From: Eubacterium ruminantium
Lineage (GTDB): Bacteria > Bacillota > Clostridia > Lachnospirales > Lachnospiraceae
Reading direction: 5' to 3'
DNA length: 64,000 nt
Assembly: GCA_900108205.1 (NCBI GenBank)
Contig: FNUU01000010.1
Coordinates: 1 to 64,000, forward strand
Position numbers and translations under genes: made by a program. The notes under the pieces are model-generated. The model did no database searches. It was given only the letters and a program-made list of their open reading frames with translations, and was not told the origin of the DNA. Positions 1 to 8,019 of the stretch are shown here, piece after piece (position 1 is the stretch's first letter; each line of letters opens with the position of its first letter).

Positions 1-1
1 A

Positions 2-322
2 AACTGTGAATCCGGTCTGACAGGCGCGACAGCAACAACTGATAATAGCAGTTATACATGCCCGGAAGCAAAAAAACGTGATTCAAATGATAGCTGGCAG
101 GGGCGTACCGTCACTATAAGGATAACAGGAAACGGTTTCCTCTATAATATGGTGAGGATAATTGCCGGTACGCTTATGGATGTGGGACTTGGACGTCTCG
201 GACCGGATGAAGTTGAAGAAATAATTGCTTCAAAGGACAGAAGCTGTGCGGGAGATACTGCCGAAGCAAGGGGACTGACGTTGGTTGAGATTAAATATGC
301 CAAAACAGCGGACGAAAATTAA
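2..322 (+). CDS. truA: tRNA pseudouridine synthase A, C-terminal part
   Basis: The window opens inside this gene; about 106 C-terminal codons are visible in frame 2 and end at TAA 320-322. The segment GNGFLYNMVRIIAGTLMDVG is the conserved C-terminal signature of TruA, the enzyme that makes pseudouridine at positions 38-40 of the tRNA anticodon arm. The following Arg-Gly-Leu-Thr-Leu stretch (ARGLTLVEIKY) is the usual family ending. The N-terminal half with the catalytic Asp lies outside the window. No terminator hairpin is obvious after the stop; a repetitive spacer follows. Confidence 0.88.
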   Translation, partial: NCESGLTGATATTDNSSYTCPEAKKRDSNDSWQGRTVTIRITGNGFLYNMVRIIAGTLMDVGLGRLGPDEVEEIIASKDRSCAGDTAEARGLTLVEIKYAKTADEN

Positions 323-594
323 CCGGCGAGAAATAACAGGTAAACAATAATCGCCGAACAATAAGAATAATAACAGATAAACAGTAATCGCGAACAATAA
401 CCGACAAACAGTAACAGATAAACAGTAATCGCGAACAATAACCGACGGACAATAACCGATAAACAAGACGATTAAAACTCACATGCGCAGGCGCACATTT
501 GGGCCATTTAAGTACAGTTATGCTAAGTATGTTACAGAAAAACAATAAAAGCTTAATATTAATTAACAAAAAATTCATATAATGCAAAATACGC
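323..594 (+). repeat. Intergenic spacer with 41-bp tandem repeat
   Basis: The spacer between truA and the aminotransferase carries a minisatellite. A 41-bp unit starting AACAGATAAACAGTAATCGC occurs at 372-412 and again at 413-453, and shorter CGAACAATAACCGA-type fragments flank it from about 350 to 475. Low-GC sequence runs up to the promoter at 595. I see no convincing gene here; the minus-strand reading frames across it are low-complexity artefacts of the repeat. Confidence 0.7.
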
Positions 595-623
595 TTGCGT
601 TTTTATTTTAGAGTAGTTATAAT
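595..623 (+). promoter_or_regulatory. Sigma-A type promoter for wecE
   Basis: TTGCGT (595-600) and TATAAT (618-623) are separated by exactly 17 bases. The predicted transcript starts near 630, giving an untranslated leader of about 90 bases before the ATG at 720. Confidence 0.7.
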
Positions 624-719
624 GATTAGGATAATGTCAAGAAGAGCGTAAAAATGCCGGAAAATCGCGAAAATACGTGCTTTTTGCGGGCGAATAAAAA
701 AGAATTCAGGGTAAATATC

Positions 720-1850
720 ATGATTAAATTTAATGTTCCACCGTATATCGGAAATGAAGAGAACTATATCAAGGAAGCTATCGATAACAGAAAACTCTGC
801 GGTGATGGCTCATTTACAAAGAAATGCAACAAATGGTTTGAAGAGAAAACAGGTTCTTCAAAGGTTCTGCTTACAACCTCCTGTACACACGCTACAGAGC
901 TTGCAGCTATAATGCTGGATCTTAAACCGGGAGATGAGGTTATCGTACCTTCTTATACATTCGTTTCGACAGCAAATGCCTTCGTCCTTCAGGGCGCAAA
1001 GATCGTATTTGTTGACATCAGACCGGATACAATGAATATTGATGAAAAGTTGATAGAGGATGCTATTACCGATAAGACACGTGCTATCGTGCCGGTTCAT
1101 TATGCTGGTGTTGCCTGTGAGATGGATGCCATTATGGACATAGCAAAGCGTCATAACCTTGCTGTTATTGAGGACGCTGCACAGGGTGTTATGAGTCAGT
1201 ACAAGGGAAAGGCTCTTGGCGCTATCGGTGATTTTGGCTGCTACAGCTTCCATGAAACCAAGAATTACAGCATGGGAGAGGGCGGAGCTATCCTTATAAA
1301 GAATCCTGATATGGCTCTTAAGGCTGAGATAATCAGAGAAAAGGGTACAAACAGAAGTCAGTTCTTCCGCGGTCAGGTTGACAAATATACATGGTGCTCG
1401 AAGGGATCTTCATACCTCCCGAGTGAGCTTAATGCGGCATATCTTTATGCACAGCTTGAACAGGCTGACAAGATATTTGATGATCGTATTAATTCATGGA
1501 ATAAGTATTATGAGATGTTAAGTCCTCTCAGGGATAAGGGCTATATAGAGCTTCCGTTTATTCCAGAGGACTGTGTTCATAATGCTCATATGTTTTATAT
1601 TAAATGTAAAAATCTAGAAGAGAGAACGGCTCTTACGGAATTCCTGAAGGAAAGAGATATACTTGCCGTATTCCATTATGTTCCTCTTCATTCAGCACCT
1701 GCAGGCCTTCAGTTCGGCAGATTTAATGGCGAAGATAAGTATACTACAAAGGAAAGCGAGAGACTTCTCAGACTTCCGCTTTACTACGGACTTAAGGACG
1801 AGGATCTTATGACAGTTGTTAAGGCTGTTACTGATTTCTATGCTCGCTGA
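720..1850 (+). CDS. wecE: dTDP-4-amino-4,6-dideoxygalactose transaminase (WecE/RffA type)
   Basis: This PLP-dependent sugar aminotransferase of the DegT/DnrJ/EryC1 family converts dTDP-4-keto-6-deoxyglucose to dTDP-4-amino-4,6-dideoxygalactose in known relatives. Recalled from memory, the protein matches E. coli WecE closely along its whole length, including KLCGDG near the N-terminus, PSYTFVSTANAFV, VPVHYAGVACEMD and EKGTNRSQFFRGQVDKYTW. The PLP lysine is Lys181 in SFHETKN. I start at ATG 720, which has AGGG 8 bases upstream and gives 376 residues, the same length as WecE. An upstream ATG at 654 would add 22 residues unlike the family. It is the first gene after a good promoter and 42 bases from the flippase gene. 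Confidence 0.9.
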   Translation: MIKFNVPPYIGNEENYIKEAIDNRKLCGDGSFTKKCNKWFEEKTGSSKVLLTTSCTHATELAAIMLDLKPGDEVIVPSYTFVSTANAFVLQGAKIVFVDIRPDTMNIDEKLIEDAITDKTRAIVPVHYAGVACEMDAIMDIAKRHNLAVIEDAAQGVMSQYKGKALGAIGDFGCYSFHETKNYSMGEGGAILIKNPDMALKAEIIREKGTNRSQFFRGQVDKYTWCSKGSSYLPSELNAAYLYAQLEQADKIFDDRINSWNKYYEMLSPLRDKGYIELPFIPEDCVHNAHMFYIKCKNLEERTALTEFLKERDILAVFHYVPLHSAPAGLQFGRFNGEDKYTTKESERLLRLPLYYGLKDEDLMTVVKAVTDFYAR

Positions 1851-1892
1851 TATTTGTTCTACTATAATAATAGATTTGGATTAATATAGATT

Positions 1893-3359
1893 ATGAGTGA
1901 AAAATTATCAAAAAATGCCCTCAACAGGAAGGCTTTTGTTGCCGGTTTTTTTTTCGTGCTGGTTCAGATACTTGTAAGAGGGATCAGCTTTCTGACTACA
2001 CCTATATATACAAGACTGGTTTCAACGGCTCAGTACGGTGAGATTAGGATATATGAATCATGGCTGCTTATAGCTGTTCCGGTCATGTCTCTCTGTCTTT
2101 ACAGAAGTGTTTTGAAGGCGTATTTTGAATTTGAAGGTCATTTCGATGACTTTGTTTCGTCTGTACATTTCCTTGCATCACTTTCGACACTTGTGATGTT
2201 CGGCTGTATAACTGTTTTCTGCAGAAAATGGTTTATGGATTTTACCGGAATGAACACCATAATGTTCATTTATATGCTGCTTTTCGTGCTGGGATGTACA
2301 GGACTTTATTTCTTCCAGAACAAGGAATTACAGCTGCTGAGATATCAGAAGAGTACTCTTGTAACGAGTATCACCATGTTATCTGCTACAGCTCTGTCAA
2401 TATTACTTCTTTATATCGGAAATAAAACCGATCATAAGAATGAACTTGTTGTGCTGCGTATTATAGGCTTCTATACTCCACAGATCATTGGTGGTATAGT
2501 TGTCATCACTATTATGTGGCGGGCAGGAAAAAAATTAGTAAATAAAACATACTGGATATATGCCTTGAAATACAGTGTTCCGCTTATTCCTGAGGTTCTG
2601 TCGATACAGATCATGAATCAGGCGGATAAGATAATGATCCAGAAAATGGTAAATGACCATTTCGCAGGTATCTTTGCACTTGGAACCACCATTTCCTTTA
2701 TAATCTGGATCCTGGAAGACGCTGTATGGAACGCATGGAGACCATGGCTTTTTGAGAAGATCGATCGTGACGAGATCGGCGATATTGAGAAGCCTTGGTT
2801 AAATGTGGCATTAATATTCAGTTTTTTGTCATGGGGACTGGTTGCGGTAGCTCCGGAGGCGATACATATTCTCGGAGGTAAGAAATACAGGGCTGCAATT
2901 TATCTTGTAGCTCCGATGGTCACGGGAACTCTTTTCAGATTTTTCAGCTACGGGTTCTCGGCAGTTCTCAGTTTTCAGAATAAAACGCAGTATGTTGCTG
3001 CAGGCACGGTTGGAGTAATGTTTGTAAACGTGGGGCTAAACTGGGTGTTTATCAAGAATTTCGGATACCAGGCTGCCGCATATACAACCGCTGCAAGCTA
3101 TCTTCTTTTGCTCGTTGTTCAGGGTATACTTGAGAGGAAGGTTACCGGTAAGACGATAGTTTCCATACCTAAGATGGTGCTTATTTCACTCGTCACCTTT
3201 GGTATAAATGTTGCCAGTATGCTCCTCTACGATCTGAAATGGTATTTCCGTTATGCAGTTATTGTTCTGATAACAGGTGCTGCATTTGTAATACTTATGC
3301 CTATGATAAAACAGCTTTTGAAGCAAATGAAGAAGAAGCCTAAGAAGGAGGAAAATTAG
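1893..3359 (+). CDS. Wzx-type polysaccharide flippase (MOP superfamily)
   Basis: This 488-residue integral membrane protein has roughly 12-14 hydrophobic segments separated by short Lys/Arg-rich loops, and a Lys-rich cytoplasmic tail (KKKPKKEEN). The opening segment (AGFFFVLVQILVRGISFLTTPIYTRL, read in pieces) is typical of Wzx/RfbX-like flippases of the MOP superfamily, which move lipid-linked oligosaccharides across the membrane. It lies between the sugar aminotransferase and GT2 genes and its stop is immediately followed by the GT2 start. That fits a role in export of a glycan built by this locus; the exact substrate cannot be read from sequence. Confidence 0.82.
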   Translation: MSEKLSKNALNRKAFVAGFFFVLVQILVRGISFLTTPIYTRLVSTAQYGEIRIYESWLLIAVPVMSLCLYRSVLKAYFEFEGHFDDFVSSVHFLASLSTLVMFGCITVFCRKWFMDFTGMNTIMFIYMLLFVLGCTGLYFFQNKELQLLRYQKSTLVTSITMLSATALSILLLYIGNKTDHKNELVVLRIIGFYTPQIIGGIVVITIMWRAGKKLVNKTYWIYALKYSVPLIPEVLSIQIMNQADKIMIQKMVNDHFAGIFALGTTISFIIWILEDAVWNAWRPWLFEKIDRDEIGDIEKPWLNVALIFSFLSWGLVAVAPEAIHILGGKKYRAAIYLVAPMVTGTLFRFFSYGFSAVLSFQNKTQYVAAGTVGVMFVNVGLNWVFIKNFGYQAAAYTTAASYLLLLVVQGILERKVTGKTIVSIPKMVLISLVTFGINVASMLLYDLKWYFRYAVIVLITGAAFVILMPMIKQLLKQMKKKPKKEEN

Positions 3360-4295
3360 GTGCTTATTTCGATATGTATACCTTGTTATAAATCGTCAAA
3401 GACTCTGCCGAAGGTATATGAGTCTGTTGTTGAAGAATTTAAGAAACATCCGGAACATGATTATCAGTTTGTGCTTGTAAATGATGGTTCACCTGATGCT
3501 ACATTTGCTGCTATAAAAGAACTTGCATCTAAGGATGATAAGGTGACAGGCGTTGATCTTTCAAGAAATTACGGTCAGGTAAATGCCAAGATGGCGGCGC
3601 TGCAGTATGCCGATGGTGATGTTATAGTCTTTATGGATGATGACGGACAGCATCCGGCAGAAGGAATATTCCAGCTCCTTGCGAAGATGCAGGAGGGAGA
3701 TTACGATGTTGTTTATGCGCATTTCGCAAAGAAGAAGGCATCATTCTTTAAGAGGCTTACAAGCGATATGCATAATCATATTGCAGAGAAGATGGACAAT
3801 AAGCCTAAGGGAATACATCGTTCATCATTTACCATTTGGAGCAGGGCAGTAGTTGATGCTCTGAAGAATTATCACAGTCCGTTCACATCGATCGGTTCAT
3901 ACCTTATGAAGGTCACTACAAAGTATGCGGACGTTCCGGTTGAACATAAGGAAAGAATTGCCGGCAGATCCGGATATACATTTAAGAAGCTCTTCAAAAT
4001 GTGGGCTAATATTTTCTTCAGCTTTTCAATGAAGCCGCTTCGTATGGCAACAATATTTGGAGTACTTTTCTCGATGGGAGGTTTCTTCTGGGGAATTTTC
4101 CTGATAATCCGTAAACTGATACATCCGGAGATACTTGCCGGATATACCAGTACACTTGTTATCCTCCTGTTGATCGGAGGACTCATAATGATATTCCTGG
4201 GAATAATCGGAGAATATATAGGCAGGATTTATATGACAGTTTCCGGAATGCCCCAATATAACGTAAGAGAGGTAGTCGGAAATGACAAAAAATGA
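3360..4295 (+). CDS. Family 2 glycosyltransferase, polyisoprenyl-phosphate type (GtrB/ArnC-like)
   Basis: The 311-residue protein starts at GTG 3360, directly after the flippase stop, with AAGGAGG about 8 bases upstream. Residues 1-215 form a GT-A fold: ISICIPCYK, VLVNDGSPD, DLSRNYGQ, and the metal-binding VFMDDDGQHP at about residues 90-99. Two hydrophobic segments follow near residues 228-250 and 262-286, the layout of GtrB, ArnC and DPM1-like enzymes that load a sugar onto undecaprenyl phosphate. The gene ends with a 14-base overlap with the next ORF (ATG 4282), which suggests translational coupling between glycan synthesis and the organic-acid genes. Confidence 0.85.
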   Translation: MLISICIPCYKSSKTLPKVYESVVEEFKKHPEHDYQFVLVNDGSPDATFAAIKELASKDDKVTGVDLSRNYGQVNAKMAALQYADGDVIVFMDDDGQHPAEGIFQLLAKMQEGDYDVVYAHFAKKKASFFKRLTSDMHNHIAEKMDNKPKGIHRSSFTIWSRAVVDALKNYHSPFTSIGSYLMKVTTKYADVPVEHKERIAGRSGYTFKKLFKMWANIFFSFSMKPLRMATIFGVLFSMGGFFWGIFLIIRKLIHPEILAGYTSTLVILLLIGGLIMIFLGIIGEYIGRIYMTVSGMPQYNVREVVGNDKK

Positions 4296-5646
4296 TGAGA
4301 ATTTGACAGATCTCTTTTTGGAAGGACTTGAGAAGAAGGCTTCATCTGCTCTTCCGGAAGAAGTAATATATGAAGCAAAGCTTAGTCTTATAGATTATAT
4401 TTCCTGCGCATATCTCGGAAGCAGCATGCTGAGAGAGAAGAATGAGAGCATGCTTGGCTTTGCAGGAAATGACAGTGGAAATTCAGTGCTTATCGGCTCG
4501 GGTAGGAAGGTAAGTACACATATGGCTGCATTTATGAATGGTATAAATGCACACGTGGCAGAACTGGATGACGGACACCGCTATGGTATGATGCATGGCG
4601 GAGCGCCGGTTATATCAGTTCTTTTAGCCGTGTCAGGAGCACATAAGATCAGCAGTGACAAGTTCATTCTGGGAATGGTAATGGGCTATGAGGCGGCTAT
4701 ACGTCTTGCTGCTGCAGTTCAGCCGGGACATAAGCTTAAGGGCTGCCATGCCACAGGTACCTGTGGAACAGTAGGCGCTGCCATGGCTGTTGCATTTGCC
4801 CTTGACTTTACACATGAACAGAAGAAGGCTGCGCTTTCTGCGGCTCTTACTGATGCAGCAGGTCTTCTTGAAATGATAGATAATGTATCTACGCTTAAGC
4901 CATATAATATCGGCAGGGCTGCTGTGGCCGGACTTGATGCTGCATTTGCAGGTGTATCAGGTTTCTCCGGACCATATGATGCCATGGGCGGTAAGAGAGG
5001 CTTTCTGCAGCTTTATGCAGGAGAAAATATAAATTATTCGCATTTGATTTCAGGCTTTGGCGATAAATATGTAATTCAGATGATCTACAGAAAGCCTTAT
5101 GCTGCGTGCCGTCATTGCCATGCGGCCATTGAAGCGGCTATGGTAGATGCCATTGATAATAACCTTAAGCCGGAAGAGATAAAGGAGATAGATATCAAGA
5201 CCTACGGACTTGCTGTGGGCGGACATGATCATAAGGAAATATCAGGAACTTCATCTGCAAAGATGAGTACTCCTTTTTCGGTTGCGGCAGCTATCTGCTG
5301 CGGAAAAGCAGGCTTCCAGCAGTTTGAAGAGCCATTTCTTTCTGACGAAAAGATCAGAAGCCTTATGGATAAGGTTATGGTCAGCGAGGATCCTGAGCTG
5401 TCAAAGCTTGTTCCGGATAAGAGAGGCGCTATAGCAACTCTTAAAACTGCCAAGGGAGAATTCACGGTTCGTGTGGATTACCCGAAGGGCGAGCCTGAGA
5501 ATCCTGTAACCGAAAAAGAAATGAATGAAAAATTCCATTCACTTCTCGGCGCGGCAGGAATCCCTGAGGATAAGATAGAAAAAATGCTCAGCACCGTATG
5601 GAACGTGGATAAAGATTACGCAGCGGTTCTGGATATTCTGGAGTAA
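4282..5646 (+). CDS. MmgE/PrpD family protein
   Basis: At 454 residues this has the usual length of MmgE/PrpD proteins, which include 2-methylcitrate dehydratase and cis-aconitate decarboxylase. Recognisable pieces are the early Ala-Glu-Leu-Asp-Asp-Gly motif (HVAELDDGHRYGMMHGGAPV), GCHATGTCGTVGAA, KPYNIGRAA, and YRKPYAACRHCHAAIEAA. All match conserved blocks of the all-alpha N-terminal domain. The start is ATG 4282 with GAGAGGTAG upstream, inside the GT2 gene. It is followed by a repeated AT-rich spacer and other organic-acid enzymes. The substrate is unknown; the family acts on branched or tricarboxylic acids. Confidence 0.85.
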   Translation: MTKNDENLTDLFLEGLEKKASSALPEEVIYEAKLSLIDYISCAYLGSSMLREKNESMLGFAGNDSGNSVLIGSGRKVSTHMAAFMNGINAHVAELDDGHRYGMMHGGAPVISVLLAVSGAHKISSDKFILGMVMGYEAAIRLAAAVQPGHKLKGCHATGTCGTVGAAMAVAFALDFTHEQKKAALSAALTDAAGLLEMIDNVSTLKPYNIGRAAVAGLDAAFAGVSGFSGPYDAMGGKRGFLQLYAGENINYSHLISGFGDKYVIQMIYRKPYAACRHCHAAIEAAMVDAIDNNLKPEEIKEIDIKTYGLAVGGHDHKEISGTSSAKMSTPFSVAAAICCGKAGFQQFEEPFLSDEKIRSLMDKVMVSEDPELSKLVPDKRGAIATLKTAKGEFTVRVDYPKGEPENPVTEKEMNEKFHSLLGAAGIPEDKIEKMLSTVWNVDKDYAAVLDILE

Positions 5647-5977
5647 ATTAAGGAATATACAAGAGCAAAATGATTTAATATAAATACATACTAAAAATGT
5701 ATGGAAAAAAATATAATACGTGTGAAAAAAATATATGAACAAAATATATGAATAACGTACGTGCAAAAATAAATAAAACGTATGTGGAAAACATATGAAC
5801 AAAACATATGAAAAACGTACATGCAATAATAAATAAAACGTATGCAGAAAAATATATGCATAAAGAATAAATAAAAAACAATAAACATTTATACAATTAA
5901 AATATATGATGGTCAGATAATTAAGTGAAATACCAGTATATATAGTCAGTATAAAAGATAATTCAGGAGGTAGCGGA
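5647..5977 (+). repeat. AT-rich spacer with three 60-bp tandem repeats
   Basis: Between 5701 and 5880 the sequence repeats with a period of exactly 60 bases (5701-5760, 5761-5820, 5821-5880). Each copy carries ACGTATG/ACGTGTG, ATATATGAAC and AACGTAC(G/A)TGCAA-like blocks. Copies differ by a handful of substitutions but no indels between copies 2 and 3. The region is very AT-rich with poly-A stretches. Minus-strand frames through it give only Phe/Ile/Tyr low-complexity peptides, so I do not call a gene. A GGAGG site at about 5966-5970 belongs to the next gene. Confidence 0.75.
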
Positions 5978-6883
5978 ATGAACAGTATGGAAAAAACCAG
6001 AGAATTTTTGAAGAGTATCGGTATGCCTGCAGGGGATGCTTACGATCTTCCTACATCAGAAAAGAGATTTAATGATGGCGCACAGTATCGTTTTGAGGTT
6101 CCGGGAATTCAGGGACCGGGAGCTATGAAGGCTCTTCTTGAGGCAGTAGATAATTATGGTATTACTATACACAGAGTTACACAGACCAAGGGTATCATGT
6201 TCCTTCTTGATTCAGAGATAGAGGAAATGGTTAAACTTGCAAAAGAAGCACAGGTTCAGCTCATCCTTGCAATCGGACCAAGAGCAACAACAGATACCAG
6301 CGCTTCCGTAAATACTCCTGAAGGACAGAGAATGGGCTATCGTCTTCGTGGTATGGAGCAGGTTGTCAGAGCTGTTGAGGAAGTTAAGAGAGGTGTTGCC
6401 TTTGGTGTTAAGGGCTTCATGGTTTATGATGAGGGATGTCTCTGGCTGTTAAATGAAATGCGTAAGGCAGGAGAGCTTCCTGCAGATATTCATTTCAAGC
6501 TTTCTGCACACACCGGTCATGGAAATCCATGCTCAGCTCATCTTCTTGAGTCAATCGGCGCAAATTCATTTAACCCTGTAAGAGATTATCAGCTTCAGAT
6601 GATCGGAGCTATAAGACAGGCTATTAATATTCCTCTTGATCTTCATACAGAGAATCCTGCTTCTTCAGGTGGATTCATCAGACATTATGAGGTTCCAGAG
6701 ATTGTCAGAGTTGCTGCTCCTGTTTACCTTAAGACAGGTGGTTCTGTAGCCAAGACACACAGCTGGGATTCGACTGCAGATGACGCAAAGAAGCGTGCTA
6801 AGCAGGTTGTACTGGTTAAGAGAATGCTTGATACATATTACCCTGAAGCAGTTGCTTCACCAAAGGGTTCTATCGAGTGCTAG
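5978..6883 (+). CDS. TIM-barrel-like protein of unknown function (often labelled U32-type peptidase)
   Basis: This 301-residue soluble protein starts at ATG 5978 with a strong AGGAGG. I do not recognise a proven function. Alternating beta/alpha segments ending in short polar motifs look like a TIM barrel: ITIHRVTQTKG, LILAIGPRATTD, GFMVYDEGCLW, FKLSAHTGHGNP, LDLHTENPASSGGF and PVYLKTGG. The Asp/His/Glu ends (DLHTEN) suggest a metal-dependent active site. Relatives are, from memory, sometimes annotated as U32 peptidases, but I cannot confirm this. It lies directly before an Ldh-family dehydrogenase with 71 bases between; that gap holds a perfect 8-bp hairpin (6893-6913) without a T-tract. Confidence 0.55.
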   Translation: MNSMEKTREFLKSIGMPAGDAYDLPTSEKRFNDGAQYRFEVPGIQGPGAMKALLEAVDNYGITIHRVTQTKGIMFLLDSEIEEMVKLAKEAQVQLILAIGPRATTDTSASVNTPEGQRMGYRLRGMEQVVRAVEEVKRGVAFGVKGFMVYDEGCLWLLNEMRKAGELPADIHFKLSAHTGHGNPCSAHLLESIGANSFNPVRDYQLQMIGAIRQAINIPLDLHTENPASSGGFIRHYEVPEIVRVAAPVYLKTGGSVAKTHSWDSTADDAKKRAKQVVLVKRMLDTYYPEAVASPKGSIEC

Positions 6884-6954
6884 TATATCGATTAGCTGTT
6901 TTTGCAACAGCTATACCGGTAAATGGTAACAATACTTGATGTGGGGAGAGCAAA

Positions 6955-7971
6955 ATGAAGGTACAGGTTGAAAATATAAGAAAAGTAAGCAGTGAGATAC
7001 TTATGGCATCAGGTGTTCCAAAGGAACATGCAGATATGGTTGCAGACACCATAGTTTATGCTCATACAAGAGGTAAGCATACTCACGGCCTTGGACGTAT
7101 AAATATTTATCTCCGCAAGATCAAAGAAAACCTTATGGCTGCGGATACTCCGATGGAGGTTCTTCATGACTTTGGTGCAGTCTGTCACTATGATGCACAT
7201 AATGGCTTTGGACAGGTTGCAGCTTATATTGGCATGCAGACAGCTATAGAGAGAGCAGAGAAGTTCGGCATTGGTTTTGTTCTTGTGAAGGACAGTAATA
7301 ATTTTGGTACCGCAGGATATTTTTCGAAGCTTGCGGCAGATAAGAAAATGATAGGCTTTGTATGTGCCAATTCAGGCCCGGCCATAGCTCCGGCTGTGGG
7401 AGGAAAGGCGCTTTTCGGAACAAATCCGATAAGTATGGCATATCCTACAGATGATCCTGAAAATCCGGTAATATTTGATATGGCTACATCGACAGCAGCA
7501 AGAGGAAAGATCAGGCTTGCAGCTAAAAATGGTGAGTCAATACCGGCTGACTGGGCGCTTGATGAGAATGGACAGCCAACAATTGATCCGAACAAAGCAC
7601 TTCTTGGTTCGATGCTTCCGATAGGCGGTTATAAGGGCGTGGGACTTTCACTTATGGTGGATTTCCTGGCAGGGCTTATGAGCGGCGCTGCATTTGCGGG
7701 AGATGTTAAGAACCTTAATCATAAAACAGAACTTTCAAGATATGGACATGCTCTTATTGCCATAGATATAACAAAATTCATGGATTATAATGAGTATCTT
7801 GAGAAAAATGAATATCTTACAGGTCGTGTTCATGAATATGGCGGAACACTTCCGGGAGAGCATTCATTTGAATATGTAAAACAGTACAGAGATGAAGTTG
7901 ATATACCTGACAAGCAGTATGCTGAGATAAATGATATCGCAAAGAGTCTCGGCCTTACATGCAGTCTGTAA
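6955..7971 (+). CDS. Ldh family NAD(P)-dependent oxidoreductase (malate/L-sulfolactate dehydrogenase type)
   Basis: The 338 residues match the MDH2/Ldh_2 family of NAD(P)-dependent 2-hydroxyacid dehydrogenases, which act on malate, sulfolactate, ureidoglycolate and similar substrates and are unrelated to classical lactate dehydrogenase. Visible family features are the active-site HTRGKHTHGLGRINIY (usual form RGxxSHGxxR), NNFGTAGYFS, GTNPISMAYP, VIFDMATSTAARGKI and PIGGYKGVGLSLMVD. GGGGAG upstream of ATG 6955 supports the start. Oxidation or reduction of a hydroxy/keto dicarboxylic acid would fit with the dehydratase, hydratase and lyase genes around it. Confidence 0.85.
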   Translation: MKVQVENIRKVSSEILMASGVPKEHADMVADTIVYAHTRGKHTHGLGRINIYLRKIKENLMAADTPMEVLHDFGAVCHYDAHNGFGQVAAYIGMQTAIERAEKFGIGFVLVKDSNNFGTAGYFSKLAADKKMIGFVCANSGPAIAPAVGGKALFGTNPISMAYPTDDPENPVIFDMATSTAARGKIRLAAKNGESIPADWALDENGQPTIDPNKALLGSMLPIGGYKGVGLSLMVDFLAGLMSGAAFAGDVKNLNHKTELSRYGHALIAIDITKFMDYNEYLEKNEYLTGRVHEYGGTLPGEHSFEYVKQYRDEVDIPDKQYAEINDIAKSLGLTCSL

Positions 7972-8019
7972 CAGTTGATTTGATTCCGGATTAAAGAGTA
8001 TAGAGATGGAGAGAAAATA

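Noticed and set aside
230..587. Minus-strand frames through the truA spacer
   Set aside because: They are produced by the 41-bp repeat and AT-rich DNA, have Tyr/Leu/Val low-complexity sequence and no ribosome-binding site.
654..719. Longer N-terminus for the aminotransferase
   Set aside because: The extra 22 residues do not match the WecE family, and ATG 720 has a better-placed ribosome-binding site and gives the family length.
3872..5465. Numerous minus-strand frames under the GT2 and PrpD genes
   Set aside because: They are antisense shadows of well-supported plus-strand genes with no independent start signals.
5539..5896. Three minus-strand frames rich in Phe, Ile and Tyr
   Set aside because: They follow the 60-bp repeat on the opposite strand and show only repeat-derived sequence.
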